A stretch of DNA of 64,000 bases, taken from assembly GCA_937927915.1 (NCBI GenBank), contig CALGKB010000002.1:186001-250000 (forward strand), given 5' to 3'. This DNA is from an uncultured Pseudanabaenaceae cyanobacterium (GTDB lineage Bacteria > Cyanobacteriota > Cyanobacteriia > Pseudanabaenales > Pseudanabaenaceae). Of the stretch, positions 36,744 through 46,687 are shown in pieces. The notes beneath the pieces are model-generated. The model made no database searches and was not told the DNA's origin. It saw only the letters and a program-made list of their open reading frames with translations. Position numbers and translations under genes: made by a program. Position 1 is the stretch's first letter, and each line of letters opens with the position of its first letter.

Positions 36744-38144
36744 ATGGCGGAAATATTATCTAATGCGGTAATTTTGTCACGTCTACAATTTGCGATCACC
36801 GCGATATTTCATATGTTGTGGCCTGTGCTGACAACGGGGATGGCGATTTATTTAGTCATAGTTGAGGGGTTATGGTTGAAGACAAAGAACATCAGCTACT
36901 ATCACCATGCCCGTTTTTGGTCGAAGTTGTATGTCTTGAATTTTGGTTTGGGAGTAGCTTCCGGTCTGCCGATGGCATTTCAGTTTGGCTTGAATTGGGC
37001 ACCTTTTTCGGAAGCTGTGGGGGATTTCTTTGGCACAGTTTTGGGCTTTGAGGGCACCATGGCTTTCATGTTGGAAGCTAGTTTCTTGGGCATCATGCTG
37101 TTTGGTTGGGAACGGGTGCCCCCCCTCATTCATTGGTTATCGACAATTTTAGTAGCCTTCGGCGCTAATCTATCCACCTTCTGGATTTTAAGTGCCAATT
37201 CCTGGTTGCAGACCCCTAGCGGCGGTGAATTTATCAACGGCAAATTTGTTGTCCAAAACTATTTTGCTGCCATCGCCAGTCCCTTTATGGTCAATAGTTT
37301 TAGTCATATGTTTCTGGCAACTTTGGAAACTTCTCTGTTTGTTATTGGCGGCATTAGTGCCTGGTATATTTTCCAAGATCGACACAAGGAATTTTTTGCC
37401 AAGTCCCTACAAATTGTGTTGATTATGGCTCTGTTTGTAGCTCCCCTCCAGATTTTTGTTGGTCATCTCAGCGCCGAACAGGTCTATCACTATCAGCCGG
37501 CAAAATTAGCAGCTATGGAGGCACAATGGGAGACTATTCCTGCTGGCAGTTCTGCGGCTTGGAGTGTGCTCGCTGCCCCCAATAATCAGTTGGAAAAAAA
37601 TGAGTGGGAAGTGAAACTGCCGGGATTATTGAGCTATCTCCTGGAGCTAAAACCCACTCTAACAGAGCCAGTATTAGGCTTAAAGCATTGGCAACGTCAA
37701 GACCGTCCCCAGATGGTTGGTTTAATCTATTACTCCTTCCGTATTATGATTGCCATCGGTCTATATTTTCTGGGGCTAATGTTAGTCAGTGTGGTGGAAT
37801 GGCTAAGAGGAAAACTGACCGATCGGAAATGGCTGATGGTGGGCTGGGTGATTGCCGCTCCCCTTGGTTACATTGCTGTAGAATGTGGTTGGATTGTGCG
37901 GTGTGTAGGACGACAACCCTGGTTGGTCTATGGCAAAATGCGCACAGTGGAAGCAGCTTCTCATCTGCCGGTAGGGGAAATTCTCTTTTCTTTGACGGGT
38001 TTGACGGTCATGTATGTCATCTTTTTTGGGGCTGCCCTCCTCTTTGGCAGTAAAATTATTCGTAAGGGACCTGATTTAGAGTTACCAGCACCCCAAATGG
38101 GTAAGGTAAAATTTGTCCCCGACAGTCGTCCTGCGGAAGCTTAG
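36744..38144 (+). CDS. cydA: Cytochrome bd-type quinol oxidase subunit I
   Basis: 466 residues, about nine helices. The heme-ligand His lies in LQFAITAIFHMLWPVLTTG, and the conserved GRQPWLVYGKMRT follows the last helices. The quinol-binding Q loop is short, as in cyanide-insensitive (CIO) and cyanobacterial forms. CydAB oxidises plastoquinol and reduces oxygen in respiration or to dump excess electrons. cydB follows after 19 bases with an A-rich leader. The 169-base spacer from fecR holds TGTGTAACTGCACA at 36698-36711. Confidence 0.93.
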   Translation: MAEILSNAVILSRLQFAITAIFHMLWPVLTTGMAIYLVIVEGLWLKTKNISYYHHARFWSKLYVLNFGLGVASGLPMAFQFGLNWAPFSEAVGDFFGTVLGFEGTMAFMLEASFLGIMLFGWERVPPLIHWLSTILVAFGANLSTFWILSANSWLQTPSGGEFINGKFVVQNYFAAIASPFMVNSFSHMFLATLETSLFVIGGISAWYIFQDRHKEFFAKSLQIVLIMALFVAPLQIFVGHLSAEQVYHYQPAKLAAMEAQWETIPAGSSAAWSVLAAPNNQLEKNEWEVKLPGLLSYLLELKPTLTEPVLGLKHWQRQDRPQMVGLIYYSFRIMIAIGLYFLGLMLVSVVEWLRGKLTDRKWLMVGWVIAAPLGYIAVECGWIVRCVGRQPWLVYGKMRTVEAASHLPVGEILFSLTGLTVMYVIFFGAALLFGSKIIRKGPDLELPAPQMGKVKFVPDSRPAEA

Positions 38145-38163
38145 TGAAAAAAAGGAAAAAACT

Positions 38164-39180
38164 ATGGAACCTCTACAACCATTGCAGGAGTTTTTGCCGC
38201 AAGTTTGGTTCTTTATTTTGGGTTTGTTCCTCTTTCTCTATGTCCTGCTGGATGGTTTTGACCTGGGGGTAGGGATTCTCTCCCTCACAGCTTCCAGTGA
38301 AGAAAGACGGTCAATTTTAATGACTAGCTTGGGCAATGTCTGGGATGCCAATGAAACTTGGCTAGTGTTAATGGGGGGGGCTTTGTTTGGAGCTTTTCCC
38401 CTTGCCTATGCCACCATTTTGAATGCCCTCTACATACCGGCTGTGATTATGGTAGTGGGTTTAATTCTGCGGGCTGTCTCCTTTGAATTTCGCGAAAATG
38501 CCAAGAACAAATTAGTGTGGAATGTTGCCTTCGGTGTCGGCAGTTTCCTAGCAGCTTTAGGACAGGGATTTGCCCTAGGGACCGTATTTGAGGGCATCAA
38601 AGTTGATGAAGCTGGTCACTTTGCTGGGGGTGTTTGGGATTGGCTGACCTGGCGATCGGTGCTTGTGGCTTTGACCTTAATTCAGGCATATGTTTTGGTG
38701 GGTTCTACCTATCTCATCCTCAAGACCACGGGGGATTTGCAGGAGACGCATTACAAAACTGCCACGATCGCTACTTGGACAACTTTGATTGGAGCGATTT
38801 TCATAACCGTCAGTACCCCCGCTTTGTCAGAACAGGCAAGGGAGCACCTCTTTAATCCACCCCTTCTCTATATTTTCGGGATTATTCCCTTGGGGGGATT
38901 GCTATTGATTTATCTTCTGTTGCGCAGCCTGCAAAAACGGGAAGAGGTCACCCCTATTGTCTGGACTTTTCTCCTCTTTGCTCTCTCATTTATCGGTCTG
39001 GGCTTTGTGATTTTTCCCAACATTATTCCCCCCAGTGTCACTATCTATGAAGCAGCGGCGGCACCCAGTTCTCTGGTGTTTATGCTCACTTTTGTTGGTT
39101 TCTTGATCCCTATTCTCCTCGCCTACAACGTCTACAACTACATCGTCTTTCGCGGCAAGATTGTAGCGGCAGAACACTAA
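38164..39180 (+). CDS. cydB: Cytochrome bd-type quinol oxidase subunit II
   Basis: 338 residues from the ATG at 38164; the frame is open upstream into cydA but without family similarity. The family motifs are YVLLDGFDLGVGIL, VWDANETWLVLMGGALFGAFP and FVIFPNIIPP. It forms the membrane heterodimer with CydA. A small membrane protein gene follows after 51 bases. Confidence 0.93.
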   Translation: MEPLQPLQEFLPQVWFFILGLFLFLYVLLDGFDLGVGILSLTASSEERRSILMTSLGNVWDANETWLVLMGGALFGAFPLAYATILNALYIPAVIMVVGLILRAVSFEFRENAKNKLVWNVAFGVGSFLAALGQGFALGTVFEGIKVDEAGHFAGGVWDWLTWRSVLVALTLIQAYVLVGSTYLILKTTGDLQETHYKTATIATWTTLIGAIFITVSTPALSEQAREHLFNPPLLYIFGIIPLGGLLLIYLLLRSLQKREEVTPIVWTFLLFALSFIGLGFVIFPNIIPPSVTIYEAAAAPSSLVFMLTFVGFLIPILLAYNVYNYIVFRGKIVAAEH

Positions 39181-39231
39181 CATACAGGAGCTGATGTATT
39201 ATTACGTCAGATACCAGGGATAGAAAAGAGA

Positions 39232-39381
39232 ATGGAACGATCGAAGTGGGTGGCAATTGTCACAGGGGCGGTCTCCCTGCTGTTGGGGATAGCCTATTTG
39301 ATATTAGTCCAAATTTTGGACTGGCGGGGGGAGATGGTGCCTGCTCCCATAGAAGGCTGGCTCTTCTCAATACTGCACTAA
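39232..39381 (+). CDS. Small single-span membrane protein downstream of cydAB
   Basis: 49 residues: a basic start [12 protein letters not shown], one transmembrane helix to about residue 27, then [10 protein letters not shown] and a second short hydrophobic end GWLFSILH. I recall similar short proteins as conserved hypothetical in cyanobacteria, but no function. Its position 51 bases after cydB is like that of CydX-type small subunits; this is only positional inference. The last 15 bases overlap the end of convergent apt. Confidence 0.6.
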   Translation: MERSKWVAIVTGAVSLLLGIAYLILVQILDWRGEMVPAPIEGWLFSILH

Positions 39382-39876
39382 ACTAATCACAGGTCCAGGG
39401 GGATTGAGGTGGCTTCTTCCCTGCAGCGTGGTTAGCTCCACCACAAAACCGTAGCCCTTAACTTTACCCCCTGCTTTTTCCACCAGGCGGGCAGCAGCGG
39501 CGGCGGTTCCTCCTGTGGCAATGACATCGTCGACAATCAAAACCTCTGCCCCCGGCGGCAAAATATCTGCTTGCATCTCCAGGCTGTCTTGCCCATACTC
39601 TAGCGTGTACTCTACTCTGATCAGTTGCCCTGGTAACTTCTTGGGCTTGCGCACGGGAATAAAACCACAACCTAGGCGCAGGGCGAGGGGGGCACCAATG
39701 ATAAAACCCCGTGACTCGATCGCTACCACATAGTCAACAGGGGGGCACTGGGCACTCAAACGCTGGATGATCGTGCTAAGACCCTGGGGGTGGGCTAACA
39801 GAGGCATAATATCGCGGAACAAAATGCCTGGCTTGGGGAAATCAGGCACATCTCTAATCAACTGACGGAAATCCAT
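39367..39876 (-). CDS. apt: Adenine phosphoribosyltransferase
   Basis: 169 residues from the ATG at the complement of 39874-39876 ([20 protein letters not shown]), the usual APT N-terminus. The longer open frame reaches into purM and is not used. The PRPP-binding motif [14 protein letters not shown] is intact, and [14 protein letters not shown] is the conserved substrate loop. It salvages adenine to AMP. It starts seven bases after purM ends on the same strand, which makes a purine operon. Confidence 0.95.
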   Translation of the reverse strand: MDFRQLIRDVPDFPKPGILFRDIMPLLAHPQGLSTIIQRLSAQCPPVDYVVAIESRGFIIGAPLALRLGCGFIPVRKPKKLPGQLIRVEYTLEYGQDSLEMQADILPPGAEVLIVDDVIATGGTAAAAARLVEKAGGKVKGYGFVVELTTLQGRSHLNPPGPVISLVQY

Positions 39877-39883
39877 AGGTGCC

Positions 39884-40897
39884 CTAGTAAAGGTTCTCGA
39901 TCGTGCCGTTGCCGGGAATGACCTCACCGATCGGGTAGCATTCTATCCCCTTTTGCTGAAACCACGCCAGGTAGTCTAGAGTAGGCACTACTACTGCCAT
40001 GCCAATCCCCATGTTGAAGGTGTTGAACATATCGGCGGTGGGAATTTGCCCGATCCCCTGCAGCCAGCGGAAGAGGGGGGGAATTTCCCAAGGGGTGATG
40101 CGCACGGAACAATGGGAAGGGAGACAGCGGGGTAAATTCTCCGGAATGCCGCCCCCCGTAATATGTGCCAAACCGTGAATCTCCATGCCCGATCGGATGG
40201 CTTCCAGAATAAGGGGAACATAGATGCGGGTAGGAGTCAAACAGAGTTCCCCGATCGTTTTGTCTCTATCCAAGGCAGGGAGACGATGGTGCCAATCCCA
40301 ACCCTGGTCAGCAATTACCCGCCGAATTAAACTAAAACCGTTGCTGTGGAAGCCGCTACTGGCTAAACCCAACACGTAGTCCCCCACCTGTACCCGCTCG
40401 GGGGTGATGAGGTCCGCCTTCTCCACCAGCCCCACACAAAATCCTGCCACATCGTATTCCCCTGTCTGGTAAAAACCGGGCATTTCCGCCGTTTCCCCCC
40501 CAATGAGGGCACAGCCCGCCTCTTTGCAACCCTCCGTGATGCCTGCGATCACTGCCTGCAGTTGCTCTGGTTGCAGTTTGCCCGTCGCCAGGTAGTCCAA
40601 AAAGAACAATGGCTCTGCTCCTACCGTCAGCACATCGTTGACGCACATGGCCACGAGGTCAATCCCGATCGTGCTGTGACAGTCCATTGCCTGGGCGATT
40701 TTTAACTTCGTGCCTACCCCATCTGTCCCTGCCACCAACACTGGTTCCCGATAGCCACTCGGCAGAGCAAACAGACCGCCAAAGCCTCCAATACCACCTA
40801 TCACCCCTGGGCGGTACGTACTGTGGACTAAACCCTTAATCCGCTGGACAAACTCCCTGCCCGCCTCTATATCTACCCCCGCTGTTTTGTAATCCAA
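39884..40897 (-). CDS. purM: Phosphoribosylformylglycinamidine cyclo-ligase
   Basis: 337 residues, full length. The start [20 protein letters not shown] and the segments [24 protein letters not shown] and [11 protein letters not shown] are the PurM/AIR synthetase motifs. [12 protein letters not shown] occurs in the C-terminal half. It makes AIR from FGAM in de novo purine synthesis. Three bases separate it from the upstream protease gene, and apt follows downstream. Confidence 0.96.
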   Translation of the reverse strand: MDYKTAGVDIEAGREFVQRIKGLVHSTYRPGVIGGIGGFGGLFALPSGYREPVLVAGTDGVGTKLKIAQAMDCHSTIGIDLVAMCVNDVLTVGAEPLFFLDYLATGKLQPEQLQAVIAGITEGCKEAGCALIGGETAEMPGFYQTGEYDVAGFCVGLVEKADLITPERVQVGDYVLGLASSGFHSNGFSLIRRVIADQGWDWHHRLPALDRDKTIGELCLTPTRIYVPLILEAIRSGMEIHGLAHITGGGIPENLPRCLPSHCSVRITPWEIPPLFRWLQGIGQIPTADMFNTFNMGIGMAVVVPTLDYLAWFQQKGIECYPIGEVIPGNGTIENLY

Positions 40898-40900
40898 GGG

Positions 40901-42181
40901 CTATCTCCCGCTTGCCACCTCTGCTTTTGCCACCTGCTGCTTGAGCACCTCCAGTGCCTTGACAAACTGCGGGTCTTCCTCCGTGCCTATCTTATCCTGG
41001 TTTTTTGCCAGCATTTCCCGCTGCTTAGGCGTCAGTTCTACTATTATGTCCGGCTTAATCCCCGATCGGTTGATGTCCGTGCCATTGGGGGTGAGGTATT
41101 TCGCTACTGTCACAGCTAACCCTGACCCATCGGAGAGGGAATGCACTGACTGCACTAGCCCCTTGCCAAAGGTCTTTGTCCCCACGATCACTGCTCGTTT
41201 GTTGTCCTGCAGTGCTCCCGCTAAGATTTCACTGGCACTGGCTGACCCCCCGTCTACTATAACCACCAGGGGTTTATCAGTCAGAGCTTGGCGGTTAGCC
41301 GTCAGACGTTCACTCTCCCCCTTGCGATCGACCGTAGAAACGATCGTGGCATTTTCCATCCACATCCTGGCAATTTCGGCACTGGCGTAGAGTAAGCCCC
41401 CCGGATTGGAACGGAGGTCGAGGATAAAGCCCTTCACCTGCTGGTCCAGTTGGGAGCGGATGGCTTTACGCATGTCGTTGGGAGCGTTGGCATTGAACTG
41501 GGTGAGACGGATATAGCCCACCTTGCCAAACTCCGACTGCTGCACAGAGGAGCGCACGGCATGGAGTTCAATTTTTTCGCGGCGGATTTCCACCTCAAAT
41601 CTGTTCCCCCCCCTTTGAATGCCCAATTTTACCTTTGTCCCCTGGGGACCGCGAATGAGGTTTACCGCTTCGTTGATGTCCATCCCCTCAGTACTTCTGC
41701 CGTTGATGGTGATAATCTCATCTTTGGCAATAATGCCCGCCCTTGCCGCTGGGGAATCCTCAATGGGGGAAACCACTGTCAATTTTTTCGTCTCTTCGTC
41801 AATGCCGAGGGTCAGACCTACCCCTGTCAATTCCCCCGAGGTGTCGATCTTCATACTTTTGAACTGATCGGGGTCGAGGAAGCGGGTGTAGGGGTCATTG
41901 AGGGACTGCAACATTTCCCGCACCGCGCGGTAGGCATCGGCTTTGGAGGCGTAGTCACGGCTGAGATACTTGCGGCGGGTCGCCTGCCAATCCACCTTGT
42001 TAAAGGTAGCATCCACATAGTCCCGATTGATAATTTGCCATACTTCGTCCACTAGTTCCTTGGGACTGTTGCGGAAGGCTGCCCCTGCCACTTGAAATCC
42101 TGCCATTGTCAACCCCGCCATCAATGCAGCGGTGGAACCCAGAATCAGTCCGCGCTTCACCATAACCAAAACCTGTGCCAT
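40901..42181 (-). CDS. C-terminal processing peptidase (CtpB/CtpC-type S41 protease)
   Basis: 426 residues. It has an N-terminal export signal (GLILGSTAALMAGLTMAGF) and a PDZ domain at about 115-190 with LTGVGLTLG and SPAARAGIIAKDEI. The S41 protease domain has the catalytic Ser in VDGGSASASEIL and Lys in GTKTFGKGLVQ. Photosystem II D1 maturation is done by the CtpA paralogue; the N-terminus here is closer to the CtpB/CtpC type, so the substrate is unknown. It lies three bases upstream of purM. Confidence 0.88.
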   Translation of the reverse strand: MAQVLVMVKRGLILGSTAALMAGLTMAGFQVAGAAFRNSPKELVDEVWQIINRDYVDATFNKVDWQATRRKYLSRDYASKADAYRAVREMLQSLNDPYTRFLDPDQFKSMKIDTSGELTGVGLTLGIDEETKKLTVVSPIEDSPAARAGIIAKDEIITINGRSTEGMDINEAVNLIRGPQGTKVKLGIQRGGNRFEVEIRREKIELHAVRSSVQQSEFGKVGYIRLTQFNANAPNDMRKAIRSQLDQQVKGFILDLRSNPGGLLYASAEIARMWMENATIVSTVDRKGESERLTANRQALTDKPLVVIVDGGSASASEILAGALQDNKRAVIVGTKTFGKGLVQSVHSLSDGSGLAVTVAKYLTPNGTDINRSGIKPDIIVELTPKQREMLAKNQDKIGTEEDPQFVKALEVLKQQVAKAEVASGR

Positions 42182-42287
42182 CCTTCTATTGCCCTAATTT
42201 AGCACAATTGCCTGGGGTAGATTGTGTCCCCCCTCACAATGCCCACTGCCTCCACCACTGGTGCACAAATTTTAACATGGGATGGGT

Positions 42288-42776
42288 TTAGCGGTAGTTG
42301 GTAAATTGCAGGGCAACGGGGAAATCCTGCCCTTTGAGGAATTGAATGACACTTTGGAGGTCATCTTTGGATTTGGAACTGACCCGCAGGGCATCCCCCT
42401 GGATAGTGACTTGCACTTTGAAGTTATCCCGCACCATTTTGCTGATTTTTTTGGCCAGTTCCTGTTCAATGCCTTGTTTTAGTTTGATCTGTTGCCGCAC
42501 ACGGTTGCCGCTGGCGTTCTCGATCGTGCCGTAGTCAAATATCTTAAGGGAAAGCCCGCGTTTGACTGCCTTGGTCTGCAAAATATCTACGACGGACTTG
42601 AGGGTAAATTCGCTCTCGGTGTTGATGGTGATGTGGTCTGCTTCTAGTTCGAGGGTGGTATTGGTGTCTTTTAAGTCAAAGCGGGTGTTGACTTCCCGGC
42701 GGGTCTGGTCGAGGGCGTTGACGAGTTCCTGACGGTCAAATTCACTGACTATGTCAAAGGAATAGGTAGCAGCCAT
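42288..42776 (-). CDS. yajQ: YajQ-family nucleotide-binding protein
   Basis: 162 residues. The start [21 protein letters not shown] and the middle [16 protein letters not shown] match YajQ/DUF520, which has two ferredoxin-like folds. Some proteobacterial members bind cyclic di-GMP; others have been studied as RNA- or nucleotide-binding proteins. It lies 17 bases after ddl on the same strand. Confidence 0.92.
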   Translation of the reverse strand: MAATYSFDIVSEFDRQELVNALDQTRREVNTRFDLKDTNTTLELEADHITINTESEFTLKSVVDILQTKAVKRGLSLKIFDYGTIENASGNRVRQQIKLKQGIEQELAKKISKMVRDNFKVQVTIQGDALRVSSKSKDDLQSVIQFLKGQDFPVALQFTNYR

Positions 42777-42793
42777 AGGGATTAATGGGCAGG

Positions 42794-43819
42794 TCAGCGC
42801 TTCATCTTAGCATATTCCTGTTGAGCTAGTTCCAACAACCGCTGGCATAGAGCAGGGAAAGACAGACCCGTTGCTTCCCACAGTTTGGGATACATACTGG
42901 TTTGGGTAAAGCCGGGCATGGTGTTGATTTCATTGAGCAGAACAGTAGCGGCTGCTTCCACATAGAAAAAGTCCACCCGCGCCAGTCCCCTTGCCCCGAT
43001 GGTTTGGAAGGCTTTGACAGACAGTTCCTGTACAATTTCCACTACTGATGGGGGCAACAGAGCGGGAATAATTAAATCGGCTTTGCCGGGGGTGTATTTG
43101 GTATCGTAGTCGTAGAAGTCACTGCTGTAGGTGATTTCCCCCACGGGGGATGCCATGGGCTGGTCGTTGCCCAACACCCCACACTCAATTTCCCTCCCTT
43201 GCACCCCCTCCTCGATGAGAAACCGATCGTCATGGCGTAGCGCCAACTCCACCGCCGCTATTAATTCCCCCCGCTGGCGCACCTTGGAAATCCCCACCGA
43301 AGAACCCATGTTAGAGGGTTTGACAAAGCAGGGATATTGCAGTTCTAGTTCCACTTTGTCCTGCCAGAGGGCGGGCTGCCTGTACCACTGCTGCCGCGTA
43401 CAGGGGAGATATTTCACCTGGGGAATGCCGGCTTTGGCGAAAACGGACTTCATGACAATTTTATCCATCCCAATGGCGGAGGCTAGCACCCCACTGCCGA
43501 CAAAGGGTTTTTGCATCAGCGTTAATAGCCCCTGCACTGTACCATCTTCGCCGTTGGGTCCATGGAGGACGGGAAACCAAATGTCTACCTCTGTGGTCTC
43601 AGGGGGCAAGTAAAAGTGGTCACAGGGAGAGAGGAGGGCAAAGTTAGCGTCGTAGAGGACGGCGGCGGACTCCCTGGGGTTGTGCCAAAAACCAGCCCGA
43701 TCGATGTAAAAGGGCAGTACCCTATAGTCAGGTAAGCCAGCAGCGATCGCCCGCGCCGAAGCGATGGAGATGTCATGTTCCCCGGACTTGCCACCAAAGA
43801 TCAACCCTACTGTCTGCAC
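42794..43819 (-). CDS. ddl: D-alanine--D-alanine ligase
   Basis: 341 residues from GTG at the complement of 43817-43819 ([15 protein letters not shown]). GGGGAGGA lies directly before it; an in-frame TTG five codons upstream is the alternative. The ATP-grasp motifs [15 protein letters not shown] and [12 protein letters not shown], with metal and substrate residues, are intact. It forms the D-Ala-D-Ala dipeptide for peptidoglycan. It is followed by yajQ. Confidence 0.95.
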   Translation of the reverse strand: MQTVGLIFGGKSGEHDISIASARAIAAGLPDYRVLPFYIDRAGFWHNPRESAAVLYDANFALLSPCDHFYLPPETTEVDIWFPVLHGPNGEDGTVQGLLTLMQKPFVGSGVLASAIGMDKIVMKSVFAKAGIPQVKYLPCTRQQWYRQPALWQDKVELELQYPCFVKPSNMGSSVGISKVRQRGELIAAVELALRHDDRFLIEEGVQGREIECGVLGNDQPMASPVGEITYSSDFYDYDTKYTPGKADLIIPALLPPSVVEIVQELSVKAFQTIGARGLARVDFFYVEAAATVLLNEINTMPGFTQTSMYPKLWEATGLSFPALCQRLLELAQQEYAKMKR

Positions 43820-43873
43820 AATTCCTCCCCACAAATGAAGGCAATCTTAGCATCTAAGACATAGAATATCGGC

Positions 43874-44794
43874 ATGGAAATTACTTTTCTCGGTACTAGC
43901 TCTGGGGTGCCTACCCGCAACCGCAATGTCTCCAGCGTGGCAGTGAAGCTGACGCAACGATCGGAGGTATGGCTTCTAGACTGCGGGGAAGCCACCCAGC
44001 ACCAAATTCTGCGCAGCGAGGTACGGCTGAGTCAAATTACCAAGATTTTTATTACCCATCTGCACGGTGACCACATCTTTGGCATCCCTGGCTTGCTGGC
44101 GACCTGTGGGCTGGCGGGGACAGTGCAACATATCGACCTCTACGGTCCCCCTGGGTTAGGGGGTTTTGTCGATGCCTGCCTCAAATATAGTGAAACCAAA
44201 CTGAACTACTCCATTGCGGTCCATCGCGTCAAGCCCGGTCTGGTGACGGAGGATAGGGAATTTGCCGTTTTTTGCGCCCCCCTCAAACACCGTGTCCCTG
44301 CCTATGGCTATCGCATTGTGGAGAAAGACCGCCCTGGCACCTTTGATCTTGAAAAGGCAAAAGCGTTGGGTATACCCCCCGGTCCCCTCTACGGCAAACT
44401 AAAACAGGGGGAAACGATTACCCTCCCTGATGGCAGAACCTTTGTAGGCAAGGATTTTGTCGGACCTCCCAAGCCAGGCAAGAAAGTGGTCTACTGTACG
44501 GACACGATCTACTGCGATAGTGCGGTGGAACTGGCAAAACAGGCAGATGTCCTCATCCACGAGGCGACTTTTGCTCACCAAGACGCGGATATGGCTTACC
44601 AGCGATTGCACTCCACTAGTACAATGGCAGCCCAGGTTGCCCTCGGTGCCCAGGTGAAAAAATTGGTGATGACCCACTTTAGCCCCCGCTATGCCCCCGG
44701 CAATGCGATCTTGCTAGAGGATTTGCTGCAGGAGGCACGCATGATCTTTCCCGAAACCTACCTTGCCCAGGATTTGCTGACCCTAGAAGTTTAA
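43874..44794 (+). CDS. rnz: Ribonuclease Z
   Basis: 306 residues. MEITFLGTSSGVPTRNRNVSS and the zinc motif THLHGDHIFGIPG are diagnostic. Further ligands are in KHRVPAYGY, YCTDTIYC, IHEATFA and MTHFSPRYA. It cleaves the 3' trailer of tRNA precursors. The end overlaps the convergent flavoprotein gene by 12 bases. Confidence 0.96.
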   Translation: MEITFLGTSSGVPTRNRNVSSVAVKLTQRSEVWLLDCGEATQHQILRSEVRLSQITKIFITHLHGDHIFGIPGLLATCGLAGTVQHIDLYGPPGLGGFVDACLKYSETKLNYSIAVHRVKPGLVTEDREFAVFCAPLKHRVPAYGYRIVEKDRPGTFDLEKAKALGIPPGPLYGKLKQGETITLPDGRTFVGKDFVGPPKPGKKVVYCTDTIYCDSAVELAKQADVLIHEATFAHQDADMAYQRLHSTSTMAAQVALGAQVKKLVMTHFSPRYAPGNAILLEDLLQEARMIFPETYLAQDLLTLEV

Positions 44795-46015
44795 CCACCG
44801 CCGCCAGGCTAACCATCTAATCCGCCGCAACTTCTCCCCAGGAGTTTGCTGTTTGTAGACTACCTGTTGGGCAATCTCTGTCACCACACTGGGTATCTCA
44901 AATCGGTATTGACTGAGTTGAGACAGACGTAACCCCAATTTCATCACTAAACCGATCGTTTCTATCACTTCCGGGGCTTTGTCACTGAGGAGGTGGGCAC
45001 CGACAATTTTGCCATTCGGTAGACAGACCAACTTACACAGCCCCTGGGGCAAGAGGGGATAGCGCCAGACCTTGATGCCCTTGCCATAGCGCCGCCTTGC
45101 CTGCACTTCCGTTAGACCAATACTGGCAACCGCTGGTTCTGTGTTCACCACCGTAGGCACAAGGGGCATTGCCGTTTTACCCCAGGTAAACCCCAATAAG
45201 CGCCGCAAGAGAGAGGGAATCTCTCCCATTTGCTGACAGACAAACACCCTGGGATTGGTAGTTTGCCCCCGCTCGTCGTGCACCACCATCCCTTCTGCTA
45301 CCTTCACCCTGGCTGCCCATAGGTTGAGGGATTCCAGGTAATCTTCCATGACTAACGGCAAGTACAAGCTGTGGCAGATAATCCCCTGTTCACTTGTCCA
45401 GAGTTTGATTCTACCATCGGGCAACATATCCACCGCTGAGGGAGTAGTGGTCGTTAAAACCTCAATGCCGTCAATTTCTAGCTTGCTCTGTAGCATCCGA
45501 CTCACTTCACTGTCTACAGCTGGCAGTAACTGCTGGGGCACCAGGAGGGTTACCTTAGTGCCGGCGCGGGCGAGGCTTTGGGCAATGGTACAACTGAGGG
45601 CATCTTCCCCTAAAATGACAATACTAGTGGGAATGCGCTCGATCTTAAAAAAATCCTCACTCGTGACATAGGGAACAGCCGCCAGTCCATGAATTTGCAT
45701 AAGGGGACGCTGGGGAGGAATACCAAGGACAAATAACCGCGCCCCTAGAGTCTTGCCCTGGGAGACGAAGGTCTGCCGCCCCGTGAAATAACCGCCCCCC
45801 AACAACACATCCACCCCCAACAAGGACAGGGACTCTAACCAGTTCCCCAACCGATCGGTTTGATAGGTCGCCATCGTCATTAGGCGTGTGGAGGGGACAA
45901 AGGCTACCCTTGCCTGGGCTTGTACCGCCGCCTCTGCCAATAGATAGGAAGGAATACCCCCGCCAATCACCACGAGATCATAGTCCAAATAAGGGGCATT
46001 TCTTTCCGTTGACAT
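44783..46015 (-). CDS. Degenerate pyridine nucleotide-disulfide oxidoreductase family flavoprotein
   Basis: 410 residues with the fold of lipoamide dehydrogenase/mercuric reductase: N-terminal DLVVIGGGIPSYLLAEAA, a central NAD motif VILGEDALSCTIAQSLARAG and a dimerisation domain with AVASIGLTEVQARRRYGK. The CxxxxC redox disulfide that should follow the first motif is absent (VPSTRLMTMATYQ there). The usual C-terminal HPTxxE is also not present (RFEIPSVVTEIA). It is likely not a disulfide reductase; its role is unknown. It is divergent from the two-helix Hlip gene. Confidence 0.78.
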   Translation of the reverse strand: MSTERNAPYLDYDLVVIGGGIPSYLLAEAAVQAQARVAFVPSTRLMTMATYQTDRLGNWLESLSLLGVDVLLGGGYFTGRQTFVSQGKTLGARLFVLGIPPQRPLMQIHGLAAVPYVTSEDFFKIERIPTSIVILGEDALSCTIAQSLARAGTKVTLLVPQQLLPAVDSEVSRMLQSKLEIDGIEVLTTTTPSAVDMLPDGRIKLWTSEQGIICHSLYLPLVMEDYLESLNLWAARVKVAEGMVVHDERGQTTNPRVFVCQQMGEIPSLLRRLLGFTWGKTAMPLVPTVVNTEPAVASIGLTEVQARRRYGKGIKVWRYPLLPQGLCKLVCLPNGKIVGAHLLSDKAPEVIETIGLVMKLGLRLSQLSQYRFEIPSVVTEIAQQVVYKQQTPGEKLRRIRWLAWRRWLNF

Positions 46016-46070
46016 ATTTACAATACTTTACAAACTTCCCAGAATTAACGATAACCGACAGAAAAAGATT

Positions 46071-46385
46071 ATGACAGTTACAAACAACATTGACTTCAAA
46101 AACATTAACGTCAATCCCGAAGGCAAGGGCACTTTTGGGTTTACCAACTTGGCGGAAATCTGGAACGGCAGAATGGCAATGCTGGGTTTTATTGCTGCTT
46201 TGGTGCAGGAAGTGATCACAGGCAAGGGTATTCTCGCCCAGGTGGGCATCACCAATACAGCAGGGGGCTACCTCACGGCGTTATTTTTGGCGGGTTTTAT
46301 GGTGGCAGCGATCGTGGGTTACTATGCCGTCAATCTCTCTAGCCCCGTGCAAATTCCCCCCGAGGAGTCCTCTGGTAATCCCTAG
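46071..46385 (+). CDS. Two-helix Hlip-like chlorophyll-binding protein
   Basis: 104 residues. FTNLAEIWNGRMAMLGFIAAL carries the Hlip ExxNGRxAMxGF motif in the first transmembrane helix. A second hydrophobic helix, YLTALFLAGFMVAAIVGYYA, follows, unlike the usual 50-70-residue single-helix Hlips. The second helix has no Cab motif. It probably acts in thylakoids in photoprotection or pigment-protein assembly. Its stop overlaps the convergent small gene by 4 bases. Confidence 0.8.
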   Translation: MTVTNNIDFKNINVNPEGKGTFGFTNLAEIWNGRMAMLGFIAALVQEVITGKGILAQVGITNTAGGYLTALFLAGFMVAAIVGYYAVNLSSPVQIPPEESSGNP

Positions 46386-46687
46386 AGGGGGGTTAAATCT
46401 TGCAACATTTTGCGCACCCGCAGCAGTTGAATGAGGTGGCGTAAGTGGGGGGAGAGGGTTGCTTCGGAATTACTCAACTCTTCCCGTAGGGATTCCTGGA
46501 GTAAGACATACTCCGCTGCTGTCAACTTCCTGCCGTCTAGGGGCGATCGGGCATGGGTATAGATTTCTGTCCGCAGCACTTCCTCTGGTGGTTCCCCCGC
46601 TGGCACGCAGGTAGCTAAGAGGGCGCTAAACACCCAGTCGATTGGGCACATCACGACAGCCTCCTGGAATTGTCCTACGGGTTTCAC
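46382..46687 (-). CDS. Small cyanobacterial hypothetical protein
   Basis: 101 residues, or 89 if started at the internal MCPIDWVFSALLATCVP. The frame is soluble and helical in its second half (KLTAAEYVLLQESLREELSN then LRHLIQLLRVRKML). I recognise no family. It overlaps the end of the upstream pentapeptide gene by up to 62 bases, suggesting co-translation and favouring the internal start at 46651. Confidence 0.6.
   Translation of the reverse strand: MKPVGQFQEAVVMCPIDWVFSALLATCVPAGEPPEEVLRTEIYTHARSPLDGRKLTAAEYVLLQESLREELSNSEATLSPHLRHLIQLLRVRKMLQDLTPL

Noticed and set aside
39877-39927. N-terminal extension of apt into purM
   Set aside because: The family N-terminus MDFRQLI is at the internal ATG, and the extension lies in the purM coding end.
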